Below, piece after piece: positions 25,819 through 35,544 of a stretch of DNA of 64,000 nt. This DNA is from Lederbergia citrisecunda (GTDB lineage: Bacteria; Bacillota; Bacilli; Bacillales; Bacillaceae_C). A program made the translations under genes and the position numbers. Each line of letters opens with the position of its first letter. Position 1 is the first letter of the stretch. The stretch lies in contig NZ_JAGYPJ010000001.1 in assembly GCF_018343695.1 (NCBI RefSeq), forward strand, positions 1,375,001-1,439,000. The letters run 5' to 3'. Below the pieces are notes generated by a model. The model was not told the DNA's origin. It saw only the letters and a program-made list of their open reading frames with translations, and did not search any database.

Positions 25819-26427
25819 ATGACGAAAAATCAACGAATTGTATATATAGCGTTATTAGCTTCCCAAGCCGTCATCATCAGTCTCCTTGAAAGAGCAATCC
25901 CCTTCCCTTTTGCTTTCGCTCCTGGAGCAAAATTAGGGCTAGCCAATATTATTACGTGCATGGCGTTATATACTTTGTCTACTAAAGACGTCGGAAAAGT
26001 GATCGGAATCCGCCTCATCTTATCATCACTGCTTGGTGGAACAATCTCCACTTTTATGTATTCTGCATCAGGAGCCATTTTAAGTTTTATCGGTATGTGG
26101 ATAGTGAAAAAACTTGGTCCAGAACGAATCAGTTTAATCGGCGTAAGTGTTACTGGCGCAATTTTGCATAATATTGGTCAACTAGTTGTAGCGAGTTGGA
26201 TTGCCCAAACATGGACTGTTCTTCTCTACTTACCCGTTTTATCTTTTATCGGCATATTGTCTGGTATAGCCATCGGTGTTTTCGCAAATTATTTACTCAC
26301 TCATATAGAAAAATTACATTATTATCGATATGTACTGGAATCTAATCGAAGAAAAAACAATGATAAAAGAAGTCAACAAACTCGTCCAATTGTTTTTGTA
26401 AAAAAACGCGATGATTTGTTTCAATAG
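25819..26427 (+). CDS. eetB: EetB, Gx transporter family protein
   Basis: A 202-residue membrane protein with about five hydrophobic segments and Gly/Ala-rich loops (AIPFPFAFAPGAKLGLANI, GTISTFMYSASGAILS) typical of the Gx transporter family, often annotated as heptaprenyl diphosphate synthase component I although it resembles ECF S components. In Listeria EetB supports EET with EetA. The last 86 nt overlap the convergent mobB gene. The hydrophilic C-terminal tail (RRKNNDKRSQQTRP) lies in that overlap. Confidence 0.87.
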   Translation: MTKNQRIVYIALLASQAVIISLLERAIPFPFAFAPGAKLGLANIITCMALYTLSTKDVGKVIGIRLILSSLLGGTISTFMYSASGAILSFIGMWIVKKLGPERISLIGVSVTGAILHNIGQLVVASWIAQTWTVLLYLPVLSFIGILSGIAIGVFANYLLTHIEKLHYYRYVLESNRRKNNDKRSQQTRPIVFVKKRDDLFQ

Positions 26428-26845
26428 GGATCCAACTAATCACAGCTTTTATATTATTCAGTTTTTCCAATAAATAAAGATCCTCTTCATTCCTAATTAA
26501 AACAGCTTTTGGATAAGAGGATTTTTTATATCCTTCTACGAGTATTAGATCTAAACCAAAATGGTGGTAAATATGAATAATCTCTTCAAATTTCCAATTA
26601 TTTCCAGTTGCTTCTATGAGTAAAGAGTCGTCACCTGCAACACTTGAAATAACAGAACCTGCAAGGGTATGCCGTTTCGAATCCTTATTTGGGTTTGGGT
26701 GATCGAGTGGCCCGCCATGCCCATGATGCTTGATCGTACCAACTCGTAATCCTCTTTCATTTCCTGACTTTATCAATTTTTCCATTAACGTCGTTTTCCC
26801 ACTGTTTTGGTAACCTACGATTTGGAAAATTTTGCTTCCACCCAT
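26342..26845 (-). CDS. mobB: Molybdopterin-guanine dinucleotide biosynthesis adapter MobB
   Basis: A 167-residue P-loop GTPase that assists MobA in attaching GMP to molybdopterin. Walker A is GYQNSGKTT; further conserved parts are VGTIKHHGHG and LILVEGYKK. It overlaps the moeA end by 31 nt, so translation is coupled; its own ribosome site is weak. It is the last gene of moaA-moeA-mobB and its 3' end crosses 86 nt into convergent eetB. The other cofactor genes (moaB/C/D/E, mobA, moeB) are outside the window. Confidence 0.92.
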   Translation of the reverse strand: MGGSKIFQIVGYQNSGKTTLMEKLIKSGNERGLRVGTIKHHGHGGPLDHPNPNKDSKRHTLAGSVISSVAGDDSLLIEATGNNWKFEEIIHIYHHFGLDLILVEGYKKSSYPKAVLIRNEEDLYLLEKLNNIKAVISWIPIETNHRVFLQKQLDEFVDFFYHCFFFD

Positions 26846-28104
26846 GGCTTTTCACTTCCTTGTTGATCTTCAAGCAATAATAGTTCAATCTGATCTCCAT
26901 TCATGTAACCCCTCGTTCCTCCTGGAAGAATCATTAAACAATCTGCCCAAGCAAGTGATGTAACAACCCCTGACTTATCTAATCCAACAGGCTCTACAAA
27001 CACATTACCATTCTCATAAACAATTTTTCCGCGAACAAATCTGCTGAACGGGTTCGGCTTTGAAAAATCATTTTTTAATGTACCGCTAATAGTGCGTAAA
27101 TATGGTCGCTCCGAACAAAGCCAAGTACGTATATAAGGACGAACAAATAATTCAAACCCTATATAGCACGCAGATGGATTACCTGATAAACCAAATAATA
27201 GTTTCCCATCTTTTTCAGCGCAGCTCGTTACACTCCCAGGTCTCATTGCGATTTTATTAAATAATAGATTTGCCCCAAGACGACGATAAATTTCTGGTAA
27301 ATAATCATAATCCCCTACCGAAACTCCACCAGTTGTGATCAAAATATCACATTCATCCAAAGCAAGCTTTATTGTTTCGTAGAGCTTGTCCAGATTATCT
27401 GATATTGATGCGTATCGTTTATATTGGGCACCTGCCCTTAAAATTTGCGATTCAATCATATAACCATTACTATTACGGATTTTCCCAGGCACTAACTCTT
27501 CATCTGGATTTAAAAGTTCACTTCCGGTTGCAATTATTCCGATTAGAGGGCGTCTAGATACCTTCACATTGCTATAACCAAATGTCGCAAGCAATGCCTT
27601 TATTCCTGGATTAATTGCTACTCCTCTATCGATGAGTGGGTTCCCTTTTTTTGTATCCTCACCTTGAAAGGATATATTTTCACCTTCTTTTAAGGAGCGT
27701 TTAATCGTAATTAATGTTCCTTCACTTCGCTTTTCTTCCTTTACTAATTCCAACATGACGACACTGTCTGAACCTTTTGGAATTTGGGCACCGGTCATAA
27801 TTCTAATCGCTTCCATATGTCCAACTTCAAATTCACTTACATGTCCTGCACCGATCTCATCAATTACTTTTAAAGATAATGGATTATCTCTCGAAGCGTT
27901 CTTAGTGTCTACTGCTCTTAATGCAAAACCATCATAAGGAGAACGATTAAATGGTGGTACATCATGGTCAGCTACGAGTGGCTCTGCTAAAAATCTCCCA
28001 TCACAATCGTCTAAGGAAACGATCTCAATCTCCCCGTGTTTTTTATATTGCATGACGTAATCAATAGCATCTTTTACCCACATAGGTTTTCTCCGTTCAA
28101 CCAT
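26815..28104 (-). CDS. moeA: Molybdopterin molybdotransferase MoeA
   Basis: Inserts molybdate into adenylylated molybdopterin. The protein (about 429 residues) has the MoeA domains: N-terminal PLVADHDVPPFNRSPYDGFAL-type region, the middle IRIMTGAQIPKGSDSVVM, the MogA-like core with TTGGVSVGDYDYLP and GLSGNPSACYIGFELF, and the C-terminal beta domain with LILPGGTRGY-like ending (MILPGGTRGYMNGDQ). Start ATG 28104 lies 8 nt after GGAGG. It follows moaA by 27 nt. Confidence 0.93.
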   Translation of the reverse strand: MVERRKPMWVKDAIDYVMQYKKHGEIEIVSLDDCDGRFLAEPLVADHDVPPFNRSPYDGFALRAVDTKNASRDNPLSLKVIDEIGAGHVSEFEVGHMEAIRIMTGAQIPKGSDSVVMLELVKEEKRSEGTLITIKRSLKEGENISFQGEDTKKGNPLIDRGVAINPGIKALLATFGYSNVKVSRRPLIGIIATGSELLNPDEELVPGKIRNSNGYMIESQILRAGAQYKRYASISDNLDKLYETIKLALDECDILITTGGVSVGDYDYLPEIYRRLGANLLFNKIAMRPGSVTSCAEKDGKLLFGLSGNPSACYIGFELFVRPYIRTWLCSERPYLRTISGTLKNDFSKPNPFSRFVRGKIVYENGNVFVEPVGLDKSGVVTSLAWADCLMILPGGTRGYMNGDQIELLLLEDQQGSEKPWVEAKFSKS

Positions 28105-28131
28105 CGTGCCCCTCCTCCATTTCAATTACAT

Positions 28132-29136
28132 TTATCCACCGATGTACGACATTTCAATTTTTCTCGCAGACGATACTGACCCTATTACTCTTTCGTCTGA
28201 ATAACGATCGTCTCTGTTTTGCCAAATGTCACTTATTGTCTTAAGTATTTGCTCATCATCATAATTGTTTCGTAAAAGGGACCTTAGATCATGTCCTTTA
28301 TCAGCAAACAAACAAGTATAAAATTTTCCGTCTGCAGAAATTCTTGCCCTCGTACACGTTGAACAGAAAGATTCAGAGACTGATGTAATAAATCCTATTT
28401 CTGTATCAATATTTTCATATTTATAACGTTTAGCAACTTCACCATAATAATCTGAATCAACAGGTTCCAAAGAAAAGTGCTTGGATAGAATGTTAAAGAT
28501 TTCTTTTTTTGTTACGACTTGATCCCAATTCCATCCATTTGTGTTCCCAACGTCCATATATTCGATAAACCTTAACGTGACTCCCATCCGTCGAAAGTGA
28601 TCTGCCATAGGGACGATTTGATTATCATTTACTCCTTTTTGGACAACCATATTGACTTTAACAGAAAAGCCTGTCTTTAATGCCGTTTCTATACCCTTCA
28701 ATACAACCTCTGATTTAACCCCACGTCCATTCATTTTTTGAAAAATAGTATTATCTAAAGCATCTAAACTAATATTTAATCTTCGTAATCCTGCATCATA
28801 TAAAGCTTGAGATTGTTTTAAGAGTAGTACCCCATTCGTTGTCAACCCTATGTCATCTATTGCTTCGATTTGATTAAGCATGGAAATTAAGGATGCGATA
28901 TTTTTCCGGACCAATGGTTCGCCACCCGTTATTCTTATCTTTTTAACCCCTAGTTTACTAAATATGCTTGCCAATCGTTCAATTTCTTCAAATGACAATA
29001 TTTCTTCTTGTTTTAAAAATTTGAAATCCGGACCGAAAATTTCCGCTGGCATGCAATATTGGCAACGAAAATTACATTTATCAGTAACAGATATTCTGAG
29101 ATCATGCAGTGGACGTATAAGTTTGTCTTTTATCAT
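28132..29136 (-). CDS. moaA: GTP 3',8-cyclase MoaA (radical SAM)
   Basis: First step of molybdenum cofactor synthesis: rearranges GTP to 3',8-cyclo-dihydro-GTP using two [4Fe-4S] clusters. The 334-residue protein has the radical-SAM motif CNFRCQYC near residue 21 and the C-terminal cluster ligands CSTCTRAR with a further Cys in [15 protein letters not shown] and LTTNGVLL are conserved SAM-domain blocks. The usual C-terminal GG is present (SYIGG), needed for activity. First gene of the moaA-moeA-mobB run. Confidence 0.95.
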   Translation of the reverse strand: MIKDKLIRPLHDLRISVTDKCNFRCQYCMPAEIFGPDFKFLKQEEILSFEEIERLASIFSKLGVKKIRITGGEPLVRKNIASLISMLNQIEAIDDIGLTTNGVLLLKQSQALYDAGLRRLNISLDALDNTIFQKMNGRGVKSEVVLKGIETALKTGFSVKVNMVVQKGVNDNQIVPMADHFRRMGVTLRFIEYMDVGNTNGWNWDQVVTKKEIFNILSKHFSLEPVDSDYYGEVAKRYKYENIDTEIGFITSVSESFCSTCTRARISADGKFYTCLFADKGHDLRSLLRNNYDDEQILKTISDIWQNRDDRYSDERVIGSVSSARKIEMSYIGG

Positions 29137-29283
29137 TCCTACAGATCAACTCCTATCTGAACTACATTTTTTCTCATTGTAACATCTTGGCTCTTATATA
29201 ACTAATAATGAGATAACCATAAAGTGACAATAATCGATTGATATTATAAAATAAACATATTGTTCTTGAAGGGATGGGGATTG

Positions 29284-30000
29284 ATGAAAAAGGTACATCT
29301 CCTTTTTATCTTATTCTTTTGTGCAGCAACGATTCTTACAAGCAACCATTCATATGCAGCATCAGTACCTGAACCTGCCGGAAATATTTATGTGCAGGAT
29401 TTTGCAAATATTTTAACTTCCAAGCAAAAAAATGACTTAATTAAACTTGGTACATTTATGGACAAGGAGTCCGAAGTGCAAATTGTCGTGTTAACGGTCG
29501 ATTCACTTGAAAATGTTCCAGTGGAAGAATATGCTACTGCAGCTTTTGAAAAATATGAATTAGGAAGTGGAAATGAGAATAATGGCGTCCTAATGCTGTT
29601 TGCTTTAAGTGACCGTAAAATTTATATAGAGGTTGGGTCTGATTTAAAGGATAAGTTGAACGATAAAGTAGTAGGAAAAATTATTGACACCCACGCATTG
29701 CCTTACTTAGAAGAAGGTGAACTGTCACAAGCTATTTCCAATACATATAAAAAACTATTTAATGAAGTTGCGGATGAATATGGAATCAAAAAGCAAGTAA
29801 AAACAGAAAGTTTCGAATATGGTTATGATGAAGGAAAAAGTCGTTTGTTGATGATTATATATATATTTATTTTTCTTGGAATCATTTATTTAGATTATCG
29901 ATTTTTAAAAAGCGCCATTATCTTAACCATTTTAAGAATGATTGCTGTGATTATTCGAACATTATGGAAACTTACTCGAAAGCTCCGTTCAAAGATGTGA
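29284..30000 (+). CDS. TPM domain-containing exported protein
   Basis: About 238 residues. A signal peptide (MKKVHLLFILFFCAATIL, probable cleavage after SYA) precedes a TPM domain (about 30-160: VQDFANILTSKQKNDL, QIVVLTVDSL, NNGVLMLFALSDRKIYIEVG). A hydrophobic segment near residue 195 anchors the basic C-terminus. TPM proteins have been described as phosphatase-like or photosystem assembly factors in plants; the bacterial role is unclear. ATG 29284 is preferred over 29260 since it begins the signal peptide and follows GGATGGGG. Confidence 0.85.
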   Translation: MKKVHLLFILFFCAATILTSNHSYAASVPEPAGNIYVQDFANILTSKQKNDLIKLGTFMDKESEVQIVVLTVDSLENVPVEEYATAAFEKYELGSGNENNGVLMLFALSDRKIYIEVGSDLKDKLNDKVVGKIIDTHALPYLEEGELSQAISNTYKKLFNEVADEYGIKKQVKTESFEYGYDEGKSRLLMIIYIFIFLGIIYLDYRFLKSAIILTILRMIAVIIRTLWKLTRKLRSKM

Positions 30001-30130
30001 GGGTCATACTGTTGGCTAACTTTGCTTTAATTCGGCACCCCAACTACTCTCCACTGATCGATTTGCACATTGAAAGATAATAGGTTTGAACTAGTCTGAA
30101 TGGGCTTTTGAATTATATTGTTTAAAAACT

Positions 30131-30153
30131 AAGGCTGTCTTTAAGACAGCCTT
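30131..30153. terminator. Bidirectional terminator, TPM gene / yojO
   Basis: AAGGCTGTCT-TTA-AGACAGCCTT perfect 10-bp stem between convergent genes; it touches the yojO stop codon. Confidence 0.85.
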
Positions 30154-32071
30154 AAATTATTGACTTTAAAAGTAGCTTTTTCAGTAATGGAAGCAACAAG
30201 TCAGGCAACTCTGCAACAGTTGGAGCAACTAAACTGTACGGACCATAAATATTTTGAAATACCTTTCTTTGTTCATCCCCCACTCCATGTTGAGAAAGGA
30301 AAATATTGAAAACCTCAATTCCTCTTTTCCGTGCCTCTGTAACAGCTGCATGAGTGTCCACTATACCATTTTGGTTATAGCCATATGCAGCAGGCTCTCC
30401 GTCTGAAAATATGATTAAAAATTTTTGTTTTTCAAGTCTCTTTAATAATCTCTCACTCATTATTCTGATGGCGAAACCATCGCGATTATCCTCTTGAGGT
30501 TCAAGCTCCATAATTTCCGGACCAGATTGCGGAATTAATGATGTAGTAAAATCAATCACTCTTTTAAAATAATTCGGTTGCTTCATTGAGGAAGATTCGT
30601 TTGCATCTTCCCAAAATCCTGTAACTTCATGAGGAACTCTTACGGATTTTAAAGCCTCATGAAACAGAATAATTCCTTTTTTCGTTTCGGTCATTTTATC
30701 TTCCATTGATGCAGAACAATCTACGAGTAAACTAAAAACAGCGTCAATATCCTTTGACTCATCCGTTTTTTTATAAAAAAGTCGAGGCTGTTCCTCAGTA
30801 AAGAATCTGATTAACTTTTTATTTAGTTTTCCGAATTGTAAATCAGAACGCGGCAACGTCTTTTTATGCTCTAATGTTAAATCGATCGATTTTTTTAATC
30901 TTTTTTGATAAAGCTGCACTTTATTTTTTATTACATAGTAATTTGATATATGTTTGCTAGTAGGTAGCACTTTAGTTAAAAAGATCGCCTCAGCGTTTTT
31001 ATTTTCTGCTCCATATGGTGCATTGCTTCTAGCACTTTCCGTATCTTTTTTATCCCTAACCTCTAATGTTGAAAAATCCTTGTTAGTCGTTTTTTTAGCT
31101 GATCCTTGAACGATGGCAAGAGCTTGGTCTCCTGCCTCCCCTTCTCTTGCATCATTTGTTAACATATCTGTTTTTGTGCCTTGATCTAAATCAAATTGAA
31201 GAAACGAATCACCTGGCGTCTCTGTCTCACGATGCCATGTTTTTAGTTCTTCCTCAAAAATATCTTCTCCCCCACTACTGTTTTCATCTGCTTGATCATC
31301 GTTAACGAGAGGGTCTTTTCTTAACAAATCATTGTACATCATGTCTTGTTTTTCAATTGGTTGAAGATATAGGTGGAAATAATCATTCACCATATCCCTA
31401 CTTATATTATTTTCCAATAACATGACAATCGACTTACAAATTTCTGCTATTTCAGTAGAAGATAAGGCATCATAAAAACGTTCAACTCTATTTCTCGTTA
31501 AGGACATTAAAGAATCCAGATTCTCATGTAATTCCGGCATAGAGAAGTAAAGCGAATCACTATTCATCATTAAATAGATGAGGTTAAATATAGCATCTAG
31601 AAAAAGGCTTCTTTCTCTATTTACTTTCAATTGAGTTTCAAAATAAGTATTGTAAACATCACGTCTAATTTGAAATTCTTTCCCCATGCCCGGACGAGCT
31701 TTTTTACAAAGCTCTTCTATTCTTATATCTTCAGCAAGTGCAAAAAGCTGCTTCGCAAATCGCGGAATATATGTCGTTTCACACCATTTTCCATATTGTA
31801 CAACTACTTGATCATCTGTATAATACATATTCCCTTGTGCTCTTAAAAAAACATCACTCTTCATGGCCGCTCTCATAATCATTTCGGGGCGATGATTCCA
31901 AAAATGACTAACATATATTTTCTTTTCAACTTTACTGATATAGGAGTGGACTCGGAATTCTGTATTGTATTCTTTGTCTTTCGTTAACGTCTTTGTCAAA
32001 TCTGCCAATTCCATTAATAATAAAGAATCTATTTTCTCATCATTAAAATCGATAAATCGATACATATTCAC
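30152..32071 (-). CDS. yojO: VWA-domain protein YojO (NorD/CobT-like)
   Basis: About 639 residues. The C-terminal third is a von Willebrand factor A domain with a MIDAS-like site (LLVDCSASMEDKM, then FSDGEPAAYG); the N-terminal part is the family-specific region and an acidic, low-complexity middle lies around 255-345. Together with the MoxR ATPase YojN it forms a pair like NorQ/NorD or CobS/CobT, which insert metal into enzymes; the target in Bacillus is not known. GTG 32071 is chosen because AGGTGG lies 8 nt upstream; ATG 32065 is the alternative. Confidence 0.88.
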   Translation of the reverse strand: MNMYRFIDFNDEKIDSLLLMELADLTKTLTKDKEYNTEFRVHSYISKVEKKIYVSHFWNHRPEMIMRAAMKSDVFLRAQGNMYYTDDQVVVQYGKWCETTYIPRFAKQLFALAEDIRIEELCKKARPGMGKEFQIRRDVYNTYFETQLKVNRERSLFLDAIFNLIYLMMNSDSLYFSMPELHENLDSLMSLTRNRVERFYDALSSTEIAEICKSIVMLLENNISRDMVNDYFHLYLQPIEKQDMMYNDLLRKDPLVNDDQADENSSGGEDIFEEELKTWHRETETPGDSFLQFDLDQGTKTDMLTNDAREGEAGDQALAIVQGSAKKTTNKDFSTLEVRDKKDTESARSNAPYGAENKNAEAIFLTKVLPTSKHISNYYVIKNKVQLYQKRLKKSIDLTLEHKKTLPRSDLQFGKLNKKLIRFFTEEQPRLFYKKTDESKDIDAVFSLLVDCSASMEDKMTETKKGIILFHEALKSVRVPHEVTGFWEDANESSSMKQPNYFKRVIDFTTSLIPQSGPEIMELEPQEDNRDGFAIRIMSERLLKRLEKQKFLIIFSDGEPAAYGYNQNGIVDTHAAVTEARKRGIEVFNIFLSQHGVGDEQRKVFQNIYGPYSLVAPTVAELPDLLLPLLKKLLLKSII

Positions 32072-32083
32072 ATATGTCACCAC

Positions 32084-32950
32084 CTATACAAATAAGGTTT
32101 GCGCAATGTTCATCACAGCGGCTTTTTCCCTTTCTTCTTCCAATTTATCTGCAATTCCTCTTTGGACTGCACGTAATGGTGGCATATACGTAGCTAAGTC
32201 GCATGTATCAATTAAAGCTCTAATCGAAGCAGCTTCTTCCGGAATTTGGCCATTTCGGACTTGAGTAATAAGATCTTCTGATAACATTACAAACTTCTCG
32301 ATCTTTGTATTATCCTTTAATATGCTTTCATTGGAGAGAACTTCTTTTAAAGTATTCCCCTGAACATACGGTACTTCTATTACGACAAATCGATTTTTTA
32401 ACGCTTCGTTTAGTGGTACTGTGCCAATATATCCTTCGTTAATAGCCGCAATGACTCCGAAATGATTAATTGCCTTTTCAACGGTACCGGTGAAGGGATT
32501 AAAAACCATTCGTCGATAATCCAATACACTATTTAATATTGGCAAAGTTTCAGGTTTTGCCATATTGATTTCATCTATATATAATAAATGACCTTGATTC
32601 ATCGCCTTGATGACAGGACCTGGAACGAATTCAATCGTATTTTTACCATTTTCTTGACCAATCGTTTTAAAACCAAGCAACGCCTCAGCATCCATATCAA
32701 CTGAGCAATTTATGCTATGCATCGGCTGCTTGAAAATATTTGAAAGTGTTTCAGCCAATTTTGTTTTCCCAGATCCAGTCGGACCTTTTAGAAGCACATT
32801 TTTTCCTAATGATAAAGCTATTAACGCATCTGTTAAAATATAATCATTTGCGGAGATAAAGCCACCTTTTAAAGGTACTTGTTTTTCAGTATTTGAAAAG
32901 GCTATTTGACGTTCTTCAATTAAGTTTTTTATTTCAGCTGGAATGTTCAT
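32084..32950 (-). CDS. yojN: MoxR-type AAA ATPase YojN (NorQ-like)
   Basis: A 288-residue AAA+ ATPase: Walker [13 protein letters not shown], Walker [16 protein letters not shown], sensor region [14 protein letters not shown] and arginine finger LKNRF. The MoxR/NorQ group remodels partner enzymes together with a VWA protein, here encoded immediately downstream. Homologues in B. subtilis are called YojN and YojO. No nitric oxide reductase gene is in the window, so the name based on NorQ should not be taken as function. Confidence 0.9.
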   Translation of the reverse strand: MNIPAEIKNLIEERQIAFSNTEKQVPLKGGFISANDYILTDALIALSLGKNVLLKGPTGSGKTKLAETLSNIFKQPMHSINCSVDMDAEALLGFKTIGQENGKNTIEFVPGPVIKAMNQGHLLYIDEINMAKPETLPILNSVLDYRRMVFNPFTGTVEKAINHFGVIAAINEGYIGTVPLNEALKNRFVVIEVPYVQGNTLKEVLSNESILKDNTKIEKFVMLSEDLITQVRNGQIPEEAASIRALIDTCDLATYMPPLRAVQRGIADKLEEEREKAAVMNIAQTLFV

Positions 32951-33000
32951 AATGATGTTTCCTTTCTAATCTTTAACTTCACATACATAAACATATAAAA

Positions 33001-33022
33001 AAGCTTGCAGATCAGCAAGCTT
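33001..33022 (-). terminator. Terminator of rok
   Basis: AAGCTTGC-AGATCA-GCAAGCTT followed on the minus strand by TTTTTT, 20 nt after the rok stop. Confidence 0.8.
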
Positions 33023-33043
33023 TTAGCGTTATTGTAGTCTATC

Positions 33044-33535
33044 TCAACCTAGTATTCTTGTTTCATTACTACGAATCAAATGACTCTTTTGATAATAGTA
33101 TAAACCTCTGCCTAATTTCATAATATTATCATCCGTTTTTTTAATCGTATTCATGAACGTAGTCATATTAGCAATCCTAAATCCTGTTCTTTCTTCAATT
33201 TCCTTCTGTAAAACCGATCCTCTAATAGGTGCATCTTGTTCTTTCAATATCATTATAGCCGATTCTCTCATCTTAGTCGTTTTACTTCTTCTAGAAGGCC
33301 GACCTTTTCTAGCTTTGGGAGCAGTTTCTATGATGTTGGAAGGCGCATCGATCGTATGAGAGTCTATATAATGAACTTTTTCTGTAGCTGTCGTCTCTCG
33401 TTCTGAGAGAGAATCTAGTTCTCTAAGTCTATTGAAAATTGCATCTCTTTCTAATTGAAATTTTGAAAGTAGTTGCTCTTCAGCATCTTTCATTTGTTCC
33501 AATCTCATCTTTAAAGCAAGTCTTTCATTAAACAT
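33044..33535 (-). CDS. rok: Rok-like nucleoid-associated repressor
   Basis: A 163-residue DNA-binding protein. The N-terminus MFNERLALKMRLEQMKDAEE matches the coiled-coil oligomerisation domain of B. subtilis Rok; a basic linker (ARKGRPSRRSKTTKMRESA) leads to a winged-helix domain (about 90-150: LQKEIEERTGFRIANMTTFM). Rok binds AT-rich and horizontally acquired DNA, represses comK and modulates DnaA. This version has a linker about 30 residues shorter than the 191-residue B. subtilis protein. Start ATG 33535 lies after GGGGGCGGG. Single gene. Confidence 0.9.
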   Translation of the reverse strand: MFNERLALKMRLEQMKDAEEQLLSKFQLERDAIFNRLRELDSLSERETTATEKVHYIDSHTIDAPSNIIETAPKARKGRPSRRSKTTKMRESAIMILKEQDAPIRGSVLQKEIEERTGFRIANMTTFMNTIKKTDDNIMKLGRGLYYYQKSHLIRSNETRILG

Positions 33536-33710
33536 TTTCCCGCCCCCTCACGATAAACTTTCTATATTGAATATTTATTTTTAATTATAGTTGACATTAG
33601 TGATAATAGTAAAGAGTGTAAAAAAACTATTTTTATCTGTTAATTGAAGGAAAATGTCGAGGATTGCATAAAAACATAAAATAATGTTTGTAATTATCAG
33701 AAAGTATTAG

Positions 33711-33739
33711 TTGTATTTATTGAGTGTGACTAATAGAAT
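33711..33739 (+). promoter_or_regulatory. Putative sigma-A promoter of dhaS
   Basis: TTGTAT, 17 nt, TAGAAT; the start codon is 66 nt downstream. The -35 is weak (3 of 6). Confidence 0.35.
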
Positions 33740-33804
33740 AGAGATTGTTAGCCGTCAAACTTAGAATCTCTCTACAAAATTATAAAAATTTTAGGAGGTA
33801 TTCA

Positions 33805-35289
33805 ATGAGCCAATTGACAGTGGAAGTAAATGAAAAGGTGCAAAAGTTTTTACAAGGGACGAAAAAGTTGTTTATTAACGGTACGTTTGTAGAAAGTGCA
33901 TCAGGCAAAACATTTGAAACACCCAACCCCGCTACTGGTGAAACTCTAGCAACTTTATATGAAGCGGAACAGGAAGATGTGAACCGTGCCGTTAAGGCAG
34001 CAAGAAATGCTTTTGATAATGGACCATGGTCAAAAATGAGTGCTTCAGAGAGAAGTCGCCTAATGTATAAACTTGCAGATTTAATGGAAGAAAATAAAGA
34101 AGCCCTGGCACAATTGGAAACTCTTGATAATGGTAAGCCAATTCAAGAAACTACAAATGCCGATATTCCACTTGCTATTGATCATATGAGGTATTATGCT
34201 GGCTGGGCAACGAAAATTACTGGGCAAACAATCCCAGTTCCTGGCCCTTATTTCAATTACACACGTCATGAAGCTGTTGGAGTTGTCGGTCAAATCATAC
34301 CATGGAATTTCCCTCTATTAATGGCGATGTGGAAACTTGGTGCAGCTCTTGCCACTGGTTGTACTGTCGTACTAAAGCCAGCGGAACAGACTCCACTTTC
34401 AGCATTATTTTTAGCTGAATTAATTGATGAAACAGGATTTCCCGAGGGAGTTGTAAATATCATTCCTGGATTCGGTGAAACTGCCGGACAAGCGTTAGTT
34501 GATCACCCTCAGGTTGATAAAATTGCCTTCACTGGTTCGACAGAAGTTGGAAAACTCATTATGCAGAGAGCATCTAATACTCTAAAGAGGGTAACGCTCG
34601 AGCTTGGAGGAAAATCTCCAAACATCATTTTACCAGATGCAGATCTGACACGTGCCATTCCAGGTGCATTAAACGGTGTTATGTTTAACCAAGGACAAGT
34701 ATGCTGTGCTGGTTCACGTGTTTTTATACAGAAAAAGCATTTTGATAATGTAGTAGCTGATATGACGTCCCATGCTCAAAATATTAGACAAGGAGCGGGA
34801 CTTGATGAAAATACACAAATGGGCCCTTTAGTCTCAGCAGAACAACAAAATCGTGTATTGAACTATATAGAAAAAGGAATAAATGAAGGTGCCGAATTGT
34901 TAATAGGGGGACAAAAACCGCGCGAAGAAGGATTTTTTGTTGAACCAACCATTTTTGCAGATGTTAATGATGAGATGACGATTGCAAAGGAAGAAATATT
35001 TGGACCAGTCATTTCTGCCCTTCCATATGAAGATTTAGATGAAGTAATCAAGAGAGCTAACAATAGCGATTATGGTCTTGCAGCAGGAGTATGGACACGC
35101 GATGTAGCCAACGCACACTATATTGCAAACCGACTTCGAGCAGGTACCGTATGGGTCAATTGTTACAATGTGTTTGATGCAGCTTCACCATTTGGTGGGT
35201 ACAAACAATCAGGAATTGGCCGCGAAATGGGTTCCTACGCACTCGAAAATTATACAGAAGTAAAAAGTATTTGGATTTCAATGAACTAA
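33805..35289 (+). CDS. dhaS: NAD-dependent aldehyde dehydrogenase DhaS
   Basis: A 494-residue ALDH oxidising an aldehyde to the acid with NAD(P)+. Catalytic Glu lies in VTLELGGKSPN and catalytic Cys in FNQGQVCCAGSR; the Rossmann part has FTGSTEVGK and PWNFPLLMAMWK. Similarity to B. subtilis DhaS extends over the whole length, from QGTKKLFING to EVKSIW. ATG 33805 follows TTAGGAGGT at proper spacing; an in-frame ATG 60 nt upstream has none. Substrate range is not evident. Single gene. Confidence 0.93.
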   Translation: MSQLTVEVNEKVQKFLQGTKKLFINGTFVESASGKTFETPNPATGETLATLYEAEQEDVNRAVKAARNAFDNGPWSKMSASERSRLMYKLADLMEENKEALAQLETLDNGKPIQETTNADIPLAIDHMRYYAGWATKITGQTIPVPGPYFNYTRHEAVGVVGQIIPWNFPLLMAMWKLGAALATGCTVVLKPAEQTPLSALFLAELIDETGFPEGVVNIIPGFGETAGQALVDHPQVDKIAFTGSTEVGKLIMQRASNTLKRVTLELGGKSPNIILPDADLTRAIPGALNGVMFNQGQVCCAGSRVFIQKKHFDNVVADMTSHAQNIRQGAGLDENTQMGPLVSAEQQNRVLNYIEKGINEGAELLIGGQKPREEGFFVEPTIFADVNDEMTIAKEEIFGPVISALPYEDLDEVIKRANNSDYGLAAGVWTRDVANAHYIANRLRAGTVWVNCYNVFDAASPFGGYKQSGIGREMGSYALENYTEVKSIWISMN

Positions 35290-35295
35290 TAAGAA

Positions 35296-35468
35296 AAGCG
35301 CAAGCGCCTTACTTATCGACGTACAGGCTTACAGGAAGTGAGTCCGTCTACGGTCCTTCTTTGGCATTCGACTGAGATAAATGACATATGTTCGAGCCTA
35401 TATAGGCGAGTCGTTGTTGACTTATCGTAGGAAGAAACAATAAGTTTGCTAGGCGCTGCCTGCTTAAG
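35296..35468 (+). repeat. Intergenic repeat copy C (best preserved)
   Basis: Begins AAGCGCAAGCGCCTTACTT and ends GCTAGGCGCTGCCTGCTT, so the ends are partly complementary (GCGCC/GGCGC). Inside are the palindrome GCCTATATAGGC and the core GTTGTTGACTTATCGTAGG shared with copies near 16.6 and 42.2 kb. No coding capacity. Confidence 0.55.
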
Positions 35469-35510
35469 TTAAACGGAAACAATATATAATGTCCTAAAGC
35501 ATAAGAATAG

Positions 35511-35544
35511 AAGAAATACAGTTTAAAAAAGAACTGTATTTCTT
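35511..35544 (+). terminator. Terminator hairpin downstream of dhaS
   Basis: AAGAAATACAGTT / AACTGTATTTCTT, followed by CTTTTTTATT. It lies 220 nt behind the dhaS stop, beyond the repeat element. Confidence 0.75.

Noticed and set aside
30152-32950. Nitric oxide reductase activation genes norQ/norD
   Set aside because: YojN/YojO share the MoxR-VWA architecture, but no norB/C is present in the window; only the architecture is claimed.
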